NCBI RefSeq assembly: GCF_002094855.1
Contig: NZ_ARYN01000010.1
Coordinates: 1-64,000 of the forward strand
From: Zunongwangia atlantica 22II14-10F7
GTDB lineage: Bacteria > Bacteroidota > Bacteroidia > Flavobacteriales > Flavobacteriaceae
DNA: 64,000 nt
Direction of reading: 5' to 3'
Shown: positions 51,119-59,095 of the stretch, one piece after another
Layout: every line of letters starts with the position of its first letter
How positions within the stretch are numbered: the first letter of the stretch is position 1
Notes under the pieces: generated by a model
The model's database searches: none
Seen by the model: the letters and a program-made list of their open reading frames with translations, nothing else
What the model was told of the DNA's origin: nothing
Position numbers and translations under genes: made by a program

Positions 51119-52018
51119 TTAATGCGTTGCCGGTAAAGACATTAAATATTTTTTTGGCGTAGTGCCAAATTTCTTTTTAAAAGCTGCAATAAAATGACTA
51201 GCGGTGCTGTAACCTACTTTTAAACCGACTTCGTTCACATTGTATTCGCCAGTATCCAATAATTTGCGAGCATATTCCATTTTGTAATCAAATAGAAAAC
51301 TGTAAACCGAATCACCATAGATCTGCTTAAAGCCTTCTTTCAATTTCTTTAAACTCAGGTTTATCTCGTCTGAAAGTTCTTGTAAAGATGGTGGCTCGGC
51401 CATCCTGGCGATGACGATATCCTTTGCTCTCCTAATTTTCAGGATATTTTCTTCATCACTTAAAAACGGGCATTGCTCTACATTAGCATCCTCTGCTCTA
51501 TTAAAATAAAGACTTAGTAATTCGTAAGCTTTCGCTTTAAAGTACAGACTTTTTATGGTTGGCGTAAGATTAAAATTCATCACCTGGTTTAGAACGATCG
51601 CCATAGAAGGTGATATTGGTGTATCTTTATAGTATTTTTTATCCTTATTTTCTGTGCTTAAAAAAGAGATATAATTAGCTTCTTCAGAAAATAACGCATG
51701 GAATTTCTTGATCGAAATAACCAGTGAAATCAACCAGGATTTAGGTCCTAAAACCAGATTTAGCGGTAAATTTCGCTGCGGATTATATAAAATGAGTGAT
51801 TTCTCTTCAGCCAACGGAAGTTCGTATCGACCTTCGTTAAATAAGAATTTACTTTCTCCCTTAACATTAAAGTGAAACTGAATAAAACTAGTATCTACTT
51901 CACGTTCAACAATCTGTTTATCAGAGGTTTCGTTCTGAAACTTTAAAATATGAAAACCTTCTTCTACTTTAGTCTCCTCAGTAAGACTTACAGCGATATT
52001 TTTTCCCTCTTCCATCAT
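51119..52018 (-). CDS. AraC family transcriptional regulator, PchR-like
   Basis: A 299-aa regulator with an N-terminal ligand-binding-like domain and a C-terminal double helix-turn-helix (about 195-295; LQELSDEINLSLKKLKEGFKQIYG and NEVGLKVGYSTASHFIAAFKKKFGTTP). The DNA-binding block resembles PchR-type iron-uptake regulators. It is divergent from hemA, with a 199-bp shared spacer. A perfect 6-bp inverted repeat (52038-52054) in its leader matches the iron-type sites at mntR and feoA. It probably senses iron or heme supply. The start is the double ATG at 52018, with no Shine-Dalgarno sequence. Confidence 0.9.
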   Translation of the reverse strand: MMEEGKNIAVSLTEETKVEEGFHILKFQNETSDKQIVEREVDTSFIQFHFNVKGESKFLFNEGRYELPLAEEKSLILYNPQRNLPLNLVLGPKSWLISLVISIKKFHALFSEEANYISFLSTENKDKKYYKDTPISPSMAIVLNQVMNFNLTPTIKSLYFKAKAYELLSLYFNRAEDANVEQCPFLSDEENILKIRRAKDIVIARMAEPPSLQELSDEINLSLKKLKEGFKQIYGDSVYSFLFDYKMEYARKLLDTGEYNVNEVGLKVGYSTASHFIAAFKKKFGTTPKKYLMSLPATH

Positions 52019-52037
52019 TTAAAATTTCGTTTATTTA

Positions 52038-52054
52038 TTTAGAAACAATCTAAA
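52038..52054. promoter_or_regulatory. DtxR-type inverted repeat upstream of araC gene
   Basis: TTTAGAAACAATCTAAA is a perfect 6-bp inverted repeat with a 5-bp centre. It lies 20-36 bp before the AraC start, downstream of its promoter box. Confidence 0.5.
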
Positions 52055-52084
52055 CTAATACGTTCTTAGCGTTCATCATTACTA

Positions 52085-52092
52085 CAAAACTA
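52085..52092 (-). promoter_or_regulatory. -7 promoter box of the AraC gene
   Basis: TAGTTTTG on the minus strand fits TAnnTTTG. Confidence 0.5.
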
Positions 52093-52187
52093 TGCTATTT
52101 CAAGCATTTACGACCATAAATATACTAAAATCCCTGTTAGCGACACAAATAGTACTTTGAGCGTTATTTTTTACGTTAACAATATTT

Positions 52188-52195
52188 TAATTTTG
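52188..52195 (+). promoter_or_regulatory. -7 promoter box of the hemA operon
   Basis: TAATTTTG fits TAnnTTTG and lies 22 bp before the hemA start. Confidence 0.55.
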
Positions 52196-52216
52196 CCTCG
52201 CAATCCCTAAAAGTTC

Positions 52217-53470
52217 ATGGAAAGTTCGATTTCTAAAGGAAGACATTTTTACATCATTGGTCTTAGCTATAAAAAAGCAGATGCTGAAATTAGAGGACAT
52301 TTTAGTCTAAATGAAGAAGCTAAAACCAGGTTGTTAGAGCAGGCGAAGAAAGAAGGTATAGACGGAGTTTTGGCAACCTCAACGTGTAATCGTACAGAGG
52401 TTTATGGCTTTGCTGCACATCCATTTCAGCTCATCAAACTATTATGTGAGCACACCCACGGTACGGTAGAAGAATTTGAGAAAGTAGCCTATGTTTACAA
52501 AAACAAACAGGCGATCTCTCATATGTTTAGAGTAGGAACTGGCTTAGATAGCCAGATTCTTGGTGACTTCGAGATTATTAGTCAGTTACGAATTGCTTTT
52601 GCCCAGTCTAAAAAAATAGGATTATCCAATGCCTTTACAGAGCGTTTGGTAAATGCTGTGATCCAGGCCAGTAAACGTATTAAGAATGAAACCGAGATCT
52701 CTTCAGGAGCAACTTCTGTTTCTTTTGCTTCCGTTCAGTATATATTAAAAAATGTAGAAGATATTTCTAATAAGAATATCTTGCTCTTCGGAACAGGTAA
52801 AATTGGCCGAAATACCTGCGAAAATCTTATTAAACACACTCAAAATAAGCACATCACTCTAATTAACCGAACTAAAGATAAGGCTGAAAAAATTGCTGGA
52901 AAATTTAGTTTAACAGTTAAAGACTACGCCGATCTACAGGCTGAAATTAGAAATACAGATGTTCTTATCGTAGCTACAGGAGCACAAAATCCAACGATTA
53001 GTAAAGAACTTATTTATTGTAAAAAGGATTTGTTGATCCTGGATCTTTCTATCCCTAAAAATGTTGCTGAGGATGTTGAAGAACTGGACAATGTAAGATT
53101 GGTTCATTTAGACCACCTTTCTCAGATTACTGATGAAACCCTTCAACGTCGTAGAAAATTTATTCCTGAAGCTGAAGCAATTATTGTTGAAGTAGAAAGT
53201 GAATTCAACAAATGGCTGGAAACTCGCAAATTTGCGCCAACCATTAAAGCACTGAAGAAAAAACTACGAATGATGAAAGACGCTGAACTTGATTTTCAGC
53301 GTAAAAAAATAGCTGATTTTAACGATGAGCAGGCCGAAATTGTAAGCAACAGGATTATTCAAAAGATCATGAAGCATTTCGCCAATCATCTTAAAGAAGA
53401 CAGCAACACTACAGACGAAAGCTTAGAACTTATCCAAAAAGTCTTTCAGTTAGAAGAACAAGTACGATGA
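52217..53470 (+). CDS. hemA: glutamyl-tRNA reductase
   Basis: First committed enzyme of C5-pathway tetrapyrrole synthesis, reducing glutamyl-tRNA to glutamate-1-semialdehyde with NADPH. The active-site cysteine is Cys57 in ATSTCNRTEVYGF. The NADPH fold is ILLFGTGKIGRNTCENL (around 193-210), and the dimerisation domain is the C-terminal helical part. The 417-aa length is normal. It is first in the hemA-C-D-E operon and overlaps hemC by 4 bp. The promoter box is at 52188. Confidence 0.96.
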   Translation: MESSISKGRHFYIIGLSYKKADAEIRGHFSLNEEAKTRLLEQAKKEGIDGVLATSTCNRTEVYGFAAHPFQLIKLLCEHTHGTVEEFEKVAYVYKNKQAISHMFRVGTGLDSQILGDFEIISQLRIAFAQSKKIGLSNAFTERLVNAVIQASKRIKNETEISSGATSVSFASVQYILKNVEDISNKNILLFGTGKIGRNTCENLIKHTQNKHITLINRTKDKAEKIAGKFSLTVKDYADLQAEIRNTDVLIVATGAQNPTISKELIYCKKDLLILDLSIPKNVAEDVEELDNVRLVHLDHLSQITDETLQRRRKFIPEAEAIIVEVESEFNKWLETRKFAPTIKALKKKLRMMKDAELDFQRKKIADFNDEQAEIVSNRIIQKIMKHFANHLKEDSNTTDESLELIQKVFQLEEQVR

Positions 53471-54381
53471 ATAAAGTGATACGCATAGGAACACGAGACA
53501 GCGAACTGGCCTTGTGGCAGGCAAAAACTGTACAATCTGCACTTGAAAAATTAGGGCATCAAACCGAACTTGTTCCCGTAAAATCTACCGGAGATCTAAA
53601 TTTGGATGTTCCGCTTTACGAAATGGGCATCACCGGGATTTTCACCAAAACGCTTGATGTTGCCATGCTTACTGGCAAAGTAGACATCGCGGTTCATTCT
53701 ATGAAAGATGTTCCAACGGCTTTACCCAAAGGAATTGTAGAAGCGGCCGTTCTAAAACGTGCAAATACGCAGGATATTCTTATTCATAAAGGTACCGACT
53801 TTTTAGAGGCTGAAGGAACAATCGCTACCGGAAGTTTACGTAGAAAATCGCAATGGCTTAATCGCTATCCAAATCATAATGTGGTAGATCTTCGCGGAAA
53901 TGTTAATACGCGAATGCAAAAGCTTGAAGATAATGATTGGAACGGAGCCATTTTTGCCGCTGCCGGATTAGAAAGAATCGAAATAAAACCTGAAAATTTT
54001 ATCGATCTCGACTGGATGATTCCTGCACCAGCGCAGGGTGCCATGCTGGTTGTGGCTTTAGAGAAAGATGAATTTACCAGAACAGCTCTTGGCGCATTAA
54101 ATCATTATCAAACAGATCTTGAAGTTCATGTAGAACGTGAATTTTTACGGACTTTAGAAGGTGGTTGTACCGCACCTATCGGGGCTTTAGCAAAGATCGA
54201 TAATGACGATATTCTACATTTTAAGGGTGCTCTTTTTAGCTTGGATGGTTCGCAAAAGATCGAAGTAGAAAAAAGAATCGCTGCCGATAATGTTACCGGA
54301 TTTGGAAAATTTTGTGCTGAAGAAATTCTTGCCAAAGGTGGCGCTGAACTGATGAAACAAATCAAGGAAGTTTTAAACTAA
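53467..54381 (+). CDS. hemC: porphobilinogen deaminase (hydroxymethylbilane synthase)
   Basis: Assembles four porphobilinogens into hydroxymethylbilane. The dipyrromethane cofactor is attached to Cys234 (LEGGCTAPIGA). The start IRIGTRDSELALWQAK, the catalytic Asp at VHSMKDVPT (Asp81), and the basic run TGSLRRKSQW (122-130) are all present. The 304-aa length is normal. It overlaps hemA by 4 bp and is followed 5 bp later by hemD. Confidence 0.97.
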   Translation: MNKVIRIGTRDSELALWQAKTVQSALEKLGHQTELVPVKSTGDLNLDVPLYEMGITGIFTKTLDVAMLTGKVDIAVHSMKDVPTALPKGIVEAAVLKRANTQDILIHKGTDFLEAEGTIATGSLRRKSQWLNRYPNHNVVDLRGNVNTRMQKLEDNDWNGAIFAAAGLERIEIKPENFIDLDWMIPAPAQGAMLVVALEKDEFTRTALGALNHYQTDLEVHVEREFLRTLEGGCTAPIGALAKIDNDDILHFKGALFSLDGSQKIEVEKRIAADNVTGFGKFCAEEILAKGGAELMKQIKEVLN

Positions 54382-54386
54382 GGCTT

Positions 54387-55037
54387 ATGGCCACTGTACT
54401 TTCCACAAAAAAACTTAGCGTTTCGCAAAAGCAATTATTGCTTGGTGCTAAAATTGGTTTAGTGGAATACAACGCTATAAATATAGAATTTATCCCATTT
54501 TCATCGAATATCGACCTGGCGGAAAATGCCATTATCACGAGTAAAAATGCGTTTAAAGCTATTCAGGATAAAGTAAAGATCGAGAAGGCATTTGTGGTAG
54601 GATCTAAAACTGCAGCCTTGCTAAAAGAAAATGACGTTGAAATTGCTGAAGTTGCCGATAATGCTTCAATATTAGCTGAAAAAATTATCGGAAATCATCA
54701 AAATAAGCATTTTATTTTTTTCTGCGGAAATAAACGTAGAGACGAGCTACCACTTCAGCTAAAGCAAAAAGGAGTATTTTTTAAAGAAATTCAGGTGTAT
54801 AAAACAAGCCTTAATTTTGCCGAATTTAAGCAGGAATTTGAAGGTGTTTTATTCTTTAGCCCAAGTGGTGTAGAAAGTTATTTTAGCAAAAATAAAATAG
54901 GAGAAGCTACTGCATTTTGCATTGGAACAACCACTGAAAATTCAGTAAAAAAATATACCAAAAACATAATAACAGCTACCCAGCCAAGCATTGAAAATGT
55001 AATTGTTCAGGTAGTGAAGAAATATAATAAACAATAG
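54387..55037 (+). CDS. hemD: uroporphyrinogen-III synthase
   Basis: Cyclises hydroxymethylbilane with ring D inversion. The family is poorly conserved, but the 216-aa protein shows the two-domain pattern with AIITSKNAFKAIQ in domain 1, then FVVGSKTAALLKE and, near the end, FFSPSGVESYFSKN and CIGTTTENSVKK. The assignment is supported by position, 5 bp after hemC and 105 bp before the chosen hemE start. Confidence 0.9.
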   Translation: MATVLSTKKLSVSQKQLLLGAKIGLVEYNAINIEFIPFSSNIDLAENAIITSKNAFKAIQDKVKIEKAFVVGSKTAALLKENDVEIAEVADNASILAEKIIGNHQNKHFIFFCGNKRRDELPLQLKQKGVFFKEIQVYKTSLNFAEFKQEFEGVLFFSPSGVESYFSKNKIGEATAFCIGTTTENSVKKYTKNIITATQPSIENVIVQVVKKYNKQ

Positions 55038-55142
55038 CTTCAGGCTTAATTTGAAGAATAAAGGTTAAATTTAAATCCCTCGATGAGGGAAAATCTTACC
55101 CTCTTTATAGTGGGGAATACATTGAAGATAAACAACAAAAAC

Positions 55143-56171
55143 ATGATTAAAAACGATCTTTTCTTAAGAGCTTTAAAAGGAGAAACGGTAGAACGCCCAC
55201 CAGTTTGGATGATGCGCCAGGCAGGTCGCTACTTACCAGATTTTATGAAGCTAAAAGAAAAATACGATTTCTTTACACGTTGTCGCACGCCAGAACTTGC
55301 TGCAGAAATTACGACGATGCCGATAGAGCAGGTTGGTACAGATGCTGCCATTTTATTTAGTGATATTTTGGTGGTACCACAGGCAATGAACGTAGAAATT
55401 GAGATGAGACCCGGTGTTGGTCCTTTTTTACCAAACCCGGTTCGCAGTCCGCTTGATGTTAACGACATAATTGTTCCAGATGTGTACGAGGAGTTAGGTT
55501 ACGTATACGACGCTATAAAATTAACCAAAGAACGCCTTAATGATGAAGTTCCGTTAATTGGATTTGCAGGTTCACCGTGGACGATCTTATGTTACCTGGT
55601 GCAGGGACAGGGCTCTAAGAATTTTGATAAAGCAAAAGAATTTTGTTTTAAACGCCCAGATGCGGCACAGGTATTACTTCAAAAAATTACCGATACTACC
55701 ATTGCTTACCTTAAAGGTAAAGTAAAAGCTGGTGTCGATGCGATACAGATCTTTGATTCGTGGGGAGGTTTACTTTCTCCAACAGATTATCAAACTTATT
55801 CCTGGAAATATATTCAGCAGATTATCGATGCTTTAAAAGATGAGATTCCGGTAATCGCTTATGGTAAGGGTTGTTGGTTTGCGCTAAAGGAAATGTCACA
55901 ATCTGGCGCTGCTGCTTTGGGTGTAGACTGGACGTGCTCTGCTATTAACGCAAGATATTTAAGTGGTGGACAAATAACGCTTCAGGGAAATTTTGATCCT
56001 TCAAGATTATACTCTACCCCACAGGAAATTAAGAAAATGACCACCCAAATGATCGACGAATTTGGTAAAGATCGTTATATCGCCAATTTGGGACACGGCA
56101 TTTTACCAGATATTCCGGTTAGAAATGCGCAGGCATTTGTAGACGCGGTGAAAGAATACAAGCCTAGATAA
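55143..56171 (+). CDS. hemE: uroporphyrinogen decarboxylase
   Basis: Removes four carboxyl groups from uroporphyrinogen III to form coproporphyrinogen III. The family N-terminus is [14 protein letters not shown] followed by [16 protein letters not shown], so the ATG at 55143 is chosen; the open frame to 55083 lacks similarity to the family start. [13 protein letters not shown] and [16 protein letters not shown] are further family blocks. The product is 342 aa. Its stop and the next start overlap by one base (TAATG). Confidence 0.96.
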   Translation: MIKNDLFLRALKGETVERPPVWMMRQAGRYLPDFMKLKEKYDFFTRCRTPELAAEITTMPIEQVGTDAAILFSDILVVPQAMNVEIEMRPGVGPFLPNPVRSPLDVNDIIVPDVYEELGYVYDAIKLTKERLNDEVPLIGFAGSPWTILCYLVQGQGSKNFDKAKEFCFKRPDAAQVLLQKITDTTIAYLKGKVKAGVDAIQIFDSWGGLLSPTDYQTYSWKYIQQIIDALKDEIPVIAYGKGCWFALKEMSQSGAAALGVDWTCSAINARYLSGGQITLQGNFDPSRLYSTPQEIKKMTTQMIDEFGKDRYIANLGHGILPDIPVRNAQAFVDAVKEYKPR

Positions 56172-56650
56172 TGGCAATTGGGGCAAGAATACGGCAGCTT
56201 AATTTTAAAGAGATCTTTATTCTGCTGAAGTTATTCCTGCCCCAACCATTTTATATTTTCCCAACCTATCGCGCTACCAGAGAAACATTAAAGCTTTGCG
56301 ACAGGCTTTTTGGGAAAAAACATTATCAGGATAATCGGGAAAACGCTTTTAGGCACGCCTACTGGAACTTTCTAATTGCTGAAAAAGTTTTTCAGAAAAA
56401 TAATTCGGTTGAAGAATCGATAATCTGGGCAAAGAAAATCACTGATCTGCATGAGCGAATGGCTCCAAATAAAGCCTTAGCGCGAGCAATGGATCTTCAT
56501 AATAATGATGTGGGACGGAATATCTTCAGCAATAATCCTAAAGAAAATGCCGTTGAAAGACTTCAGGATTTAATGATTTCCGCAGTAAAAATTACAGAAC
56601 CAGAGCTATCGAAATTCGATAAAAATCAACTTGTTTTTATAGAGGAATAA
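56171..56650 (+). CDS. DUF6973-like protein
   Basis: A 159-aa protein without signal peptide. The sequence contains NRENAFRHAYWNFLIAEKV and ARAMDLHNNDVGRNIFS, with histidines and asparagines in positions typical of the DUF6973 family, to which I assign it by these motifs. Function unknown. The ENAFRHA..N pattern with later HNNDVGR could bind a metal. Its start overlaps the hemE stop by one base, and the next gene follows at 9 bp, so it is translated inside the heme operon. Confidence 0.75.
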   Translation: MAIGARIRQLNFKEIFILLKLFLPQPFYIFPTYRATRETLKLCDRLFGKKHYQDNRENAFRHAYWNFLIAEKVFQKNNSVEESIIWAKKITDLHERMAPNKALARAMDLHNNDVGRNIFSNNPKENAVERLQDLMISAVKITEPELSKFDKNQLVFIEE

Positions 56651-56659
56651 CCTAAGATT

Positions 56660-57058
56660 ATGCTGAACAAAAATTACAGGGACGAAGAAAAAGAGCGCAT
56701 CGACGAGCAGCTGCGATCGATCATGGAAATGGGCCATATTCCTGAAGAATGGGAGGAAATTCGGCTTAATTTAGACCGAAAACTAAAAGAGGCACTTAGC
56801 ATTGGCTTAGATGAGATCGAAAATCTTCCTGAAGAAAAATTAATGGAAATTTTAGCGAATCTTGACTTAGAGTTTTCGCATTACGAAGCGCTTGGTGATA
56901 TTCTTCTTAAAAGTATCGAGTTAGAAGCTGAAGAAAAACAAGCCGATCTTGCACAAAAAACGCTTCTAATTTATAAAACCGCACAAGAGGTAAGTCGCAC
57001 TTTTTCGTTTAGTCTCACACAAAAAATTAATGAAGCTAGAAGTTGGATAAATGATTAG
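56660..57058 (+). CDS. helical hypothetical protein in the heme operon
   Basis: A 132-aa soluble protein, almost fully alpha-helical and highly charged (RDEEKERIDEQLRSIMEMG, LKEALSIGLDEIENLPEEKL, ELEAEEKQADLAQKTLLIY). No known domain was recognised. It is 9 bp after the DUF6973-like gene and its stop is one base before the chosen hemF start (TAGCATG). It may be a specific factor or simply a hitchhiker of the operon. Confidence 0.7.
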   Translation: MLNKNYRDEEKERIDEQLRSIMEMGHIPEEWEEIRLNLDRKLKEALSIGLDEIENLPEEKLMEILANLDLEFSHYEALGDILLKSIELEAEEKQADLAQKTLLIYKTAQEVSRTFSFSLTQKINEARSWIND

Positions 57059-57059
57059 C

Positions 57060-57962
57060 ATGAAAGACCAATTTTATCAATATATACAGGATCTCCAGGA
57101 CACAATAACTTCGAAACTGGAGCAAATTGACGGAAAAGCAAAGTTTAAAGAAGACCTTTGGAAACGTAAAGAAGGTGGCGGTGGCCGTACGCGAGTGATC
57201 GAAAACGGAAATATTTTTGAAAAAGGTGGCGTTAATATTTCAGCAGTTCATGGGCCTTTAAATCCTGCGATGCAAAAATATTTTAATGTTGGCGATGTTA
57301 ACTTTTTTGCCTGCGGATTAAGTTTAGTGATTCATCCTAAAAATCCTATGGTCCCTACCGTCCATGCCAATTGGCGTTATTTTGAAATGTACGATAAAGA
57401 AGGAAACACGCTAGACCAGTGGTTTGGCGGCGGGCAGGATCTTACACCTTATTATCTTTTTGAGGAAGATGCGATTCATTTTCATCAAACATCGAAAAAT
57501 GCCTGCGATAAACACCATCCTAAATTTTATCCTGAATACAAGAAAAAATGCGATGAGTATTTTTGGAATGCACATCGTGATGAAGCCAGAGGAATTGGCG
57601 GATTGTTTTTTGACTACCTGAAAGATAGTGAAGAACATAGTATAACTGACTGGTATAATTTTGTGACTGAAGTTGGCAACAGCTTTTTGGAAGCTTACGT
57701 ACCGATCGTTGAAAAAAGAAAAGACCTTGAATTTAACCAAGATCAGCGCGACTGGCAGGAAGTTCGTCGCGGTAGGTATGTAGAATTCAATTTGGTACAT
57801 GATAAAGGAACATTATTCGGTTTAAAAACCAATGGCCGAATTGAAAGTATTTTAATGAGTTTACCACCGCATGTGCAATGGGTTTACGATCACCATCCCA
57901 AATCCGGCAGCGAAGAAGCCAAGCTTATTGAAGTTCTGGAAAAACCGAGAGAGTGGGTGTAG
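57060..57962 (+). CDS. hemF: oxygen-dependent coproporphyrinogen III oxidase
   Basis: Converts coproporphyrinogen III to protoporphyrinogen IX with O2. Family blocks are present: GGGGRTRVIENG, NFFACGLSLVIHPKNP, VPTVHANWRYFEM, DQWFGGGQDLTPYYL. The ATG at 57060 (MKDQFYQYIQDLQD) is preferred over 57051, which overlaps the previous gene. The 300-aa length is normal. Requirement for O2 marks an aerobic life style. The stop codon lies only 3 bp before a 48-unit tandem repeat. Confidence 0.96.
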   Translation: MKDQFYQYIQDLQDTITSKLEQIDGKAKFKEDLWKRKEGGGGRTRVIENGNIFEKGGVNISAVHGPLNPAMQKYFNVGDVNFFACGLSLVIHPKNPMVPTVHANWRYFEMYDKEGNTLDQWFGGGQDLTPYYLFEEDAIHFHQTSKNACDKHHPKFYPEYKKKCDEYFWNAHRDEARGIGGLFFDYLKDSEEHSITDWYNFVTEVGNSFLEAYVPIVEKRKDLEFNQDQRDWQEVRRGRYVEFNLVHDKGTLFGLKTNGRIESILMSLPPHVQWVYDHHPKSGSEEAKLIEVLEKPREWV

Positions 57963-57965
57963 GAA

Positions 57966-58639
57966 GTGGACAGTTTACGGTGGACAGTTTACGGTGGACA
58001 GTTTACGGTGGACAGTTTACGGTGGACAGTTTACGGTGGACAGTTTACGGTGGACAGTTTACGGTGGACAGTTTACGGTGGACAGTTTACGGTGGACAGT
58101 TTACGGTGGACAGTTTACGGTGGACAGTTTACGGTGGACAGTTTACGGTGGACAGTTTACGGTGGACAGTTTACGGTGGACAGTTTACGGTGGACAGTTT
58201 ACGGTGGACAGTTTACGGTGGACAGTTTACGGTGGACAGTTTACGGTGGACAGTTTACGGTGGACAGTTTACGGTGGACAGTTTACGGTGGACAGTTTAC
58301 GGTGGACAGTTTACGGTGGACAGTTTACGGTGGACAGTTTACGGTGGACAGTTTACGGTGGACAGTTTACGGTGGACAGTTTACGGTGGACAGTTTACGG
58401 TGGACAGTTTACGGTGGACAGTTTACGGTGGACAGTTTACGGTGGACAGTTTACGGTGGACAGTTTACGGTGGACAGTTTACGGTGGACAGTTTACGGTG
58501 GACAGTTTACGGTGGACAGTTTACGGTGGACAGTTTACGGTGGACAGTTTACGGTGGACAGTTTACGGTGGACAGTTTACGGTGGACAGTTTACGGTGGA
58601 CAGTTTACGGTGGACAGTTTACGGTGGACAGTTTACGGT
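57966..58639 (+). repeat. tandem array of 48 perfect 14-bp repeats
   Basis: The unit GTGGACAGTTTACG is repeated 48 times without visible variation (672 bp), plus two extra bases GT. It begins 3 bp after the hemF stop and ends 36 bp before the four-helix-bundle gene. Because 14 is not divisible by 3 and the plus strand of the unit has no stop, all three plus frames stay open; proteins read from it are artefacts. The minus strand has stops. It is AT/GC-balanced, unlike its AT-rich surroundings. Confidence 0.97.
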
Positions 58640-58675
58640 AAAAAGCTGTTCGCTTTTTAACTTTAATTAATTACA

Positions 58676-59038
58676 ATGATAGATTATAGAAAATATACCG
58701 TTTGGCAAAAGTCTCATCAGTTAGTTCTTGAGATATATTCACTTACAGCATATTTTCCTGAATCTGAAAAATTCAATCTTGTGAGTCAGATTAAGCGAGC
58801 TGCAGTTTCTATACCAACCAATATCGCCGAAGGATGCGGAAGAGAAACTCAGAAAGAATTAGTAAGATTCTTGTTTATTTCTTCTGGCTCTGCTCACGAA
58901 CTTGAATACTTACTACTCCTCTCGAAAGATTTAAAATATATTAATCAGGAAAAATATGAAGCGGCATCAGCAAAGATTATTGAGATCAAGAAGATGCTCG
59001 CTTCGCTTATCCGAAAAATAAATTCAACTATACATTAA
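58676..59038 (+). CDS. four-helix bundle protein (S23/IVS-encoded family)
   Basis: A 120-aa all-helical protein of the four-helix-bundle family first described from 23S rRNA intervening sequences and related to the Avd protein of diversity-generating retroelements. Family features are YTVWQKSHQLVLEIYSLT, FPESEKFNLVSQIKRAAVSIPTNIAEGCGRE and the SAHELEYLLLLSKDLKYI helix. It lacks a membrane or signal sequence and is basic in part. It sits alone between a 14-bp tandem array and a degenerate repeat and divides hemF from hemB. Likely a nucleic-acid-binding pentamer; function unproven. Confidence 0.9.
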   Translation: MIDYRKYTVWQKSHQLVLEIYSLTAYFPESEKFNLVSQIKRAAVSIPTNIAEGCGRETQKELVRFLFISSGSAHELEYLLLLSKDLKYINQEKYEAASAKIIEIKKMLASLIRKINSTIH

Positions 59039-59092
59039 AGTTTGCAATTAGCTGTAAATGTAAACCGTTAACTGCAAACTATTAACTATACA
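59039..59092 (+). repeat. degenerate GTTTGCAATT repeat words after four-helix-bundle gene
   Basis: AGTTTGCAATTAGCTGTAAA then TGTAAACCGTTAACTGCAAA and CTATTAACTATAC. GTAAACCGTTAACTGC reads as a partial inverse of the array unit (CAGTTTACGG), so the gene is bordered by related words on both sides. Confidence 0.45.
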
Positions 59093-59095
59093 ATT

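Noticed and set aside
55083-55142. N-terminal extension of hemE
   Set aside because: The extra residues do not fit the family start, and the ATG at 55143 opens the conserved N-terminus.
57871-58670. Three long overlapping plus-strand ORFs of 234-256 codons with repeated TVYGGQFTVDSLRW
   Set aside because: They are the three frames of a stop-free 14-bp tandem repeat. All show the same 14-residue period and none has an independent start region or family similarity.
57966-59092. CRISPR array or diversity-generating retroelement
   Set aside because: The units are contiguous with no spacers and no cas genes. The S23/Avd-like gene has no reverse transcriptase or variable-repeat pair nearby.
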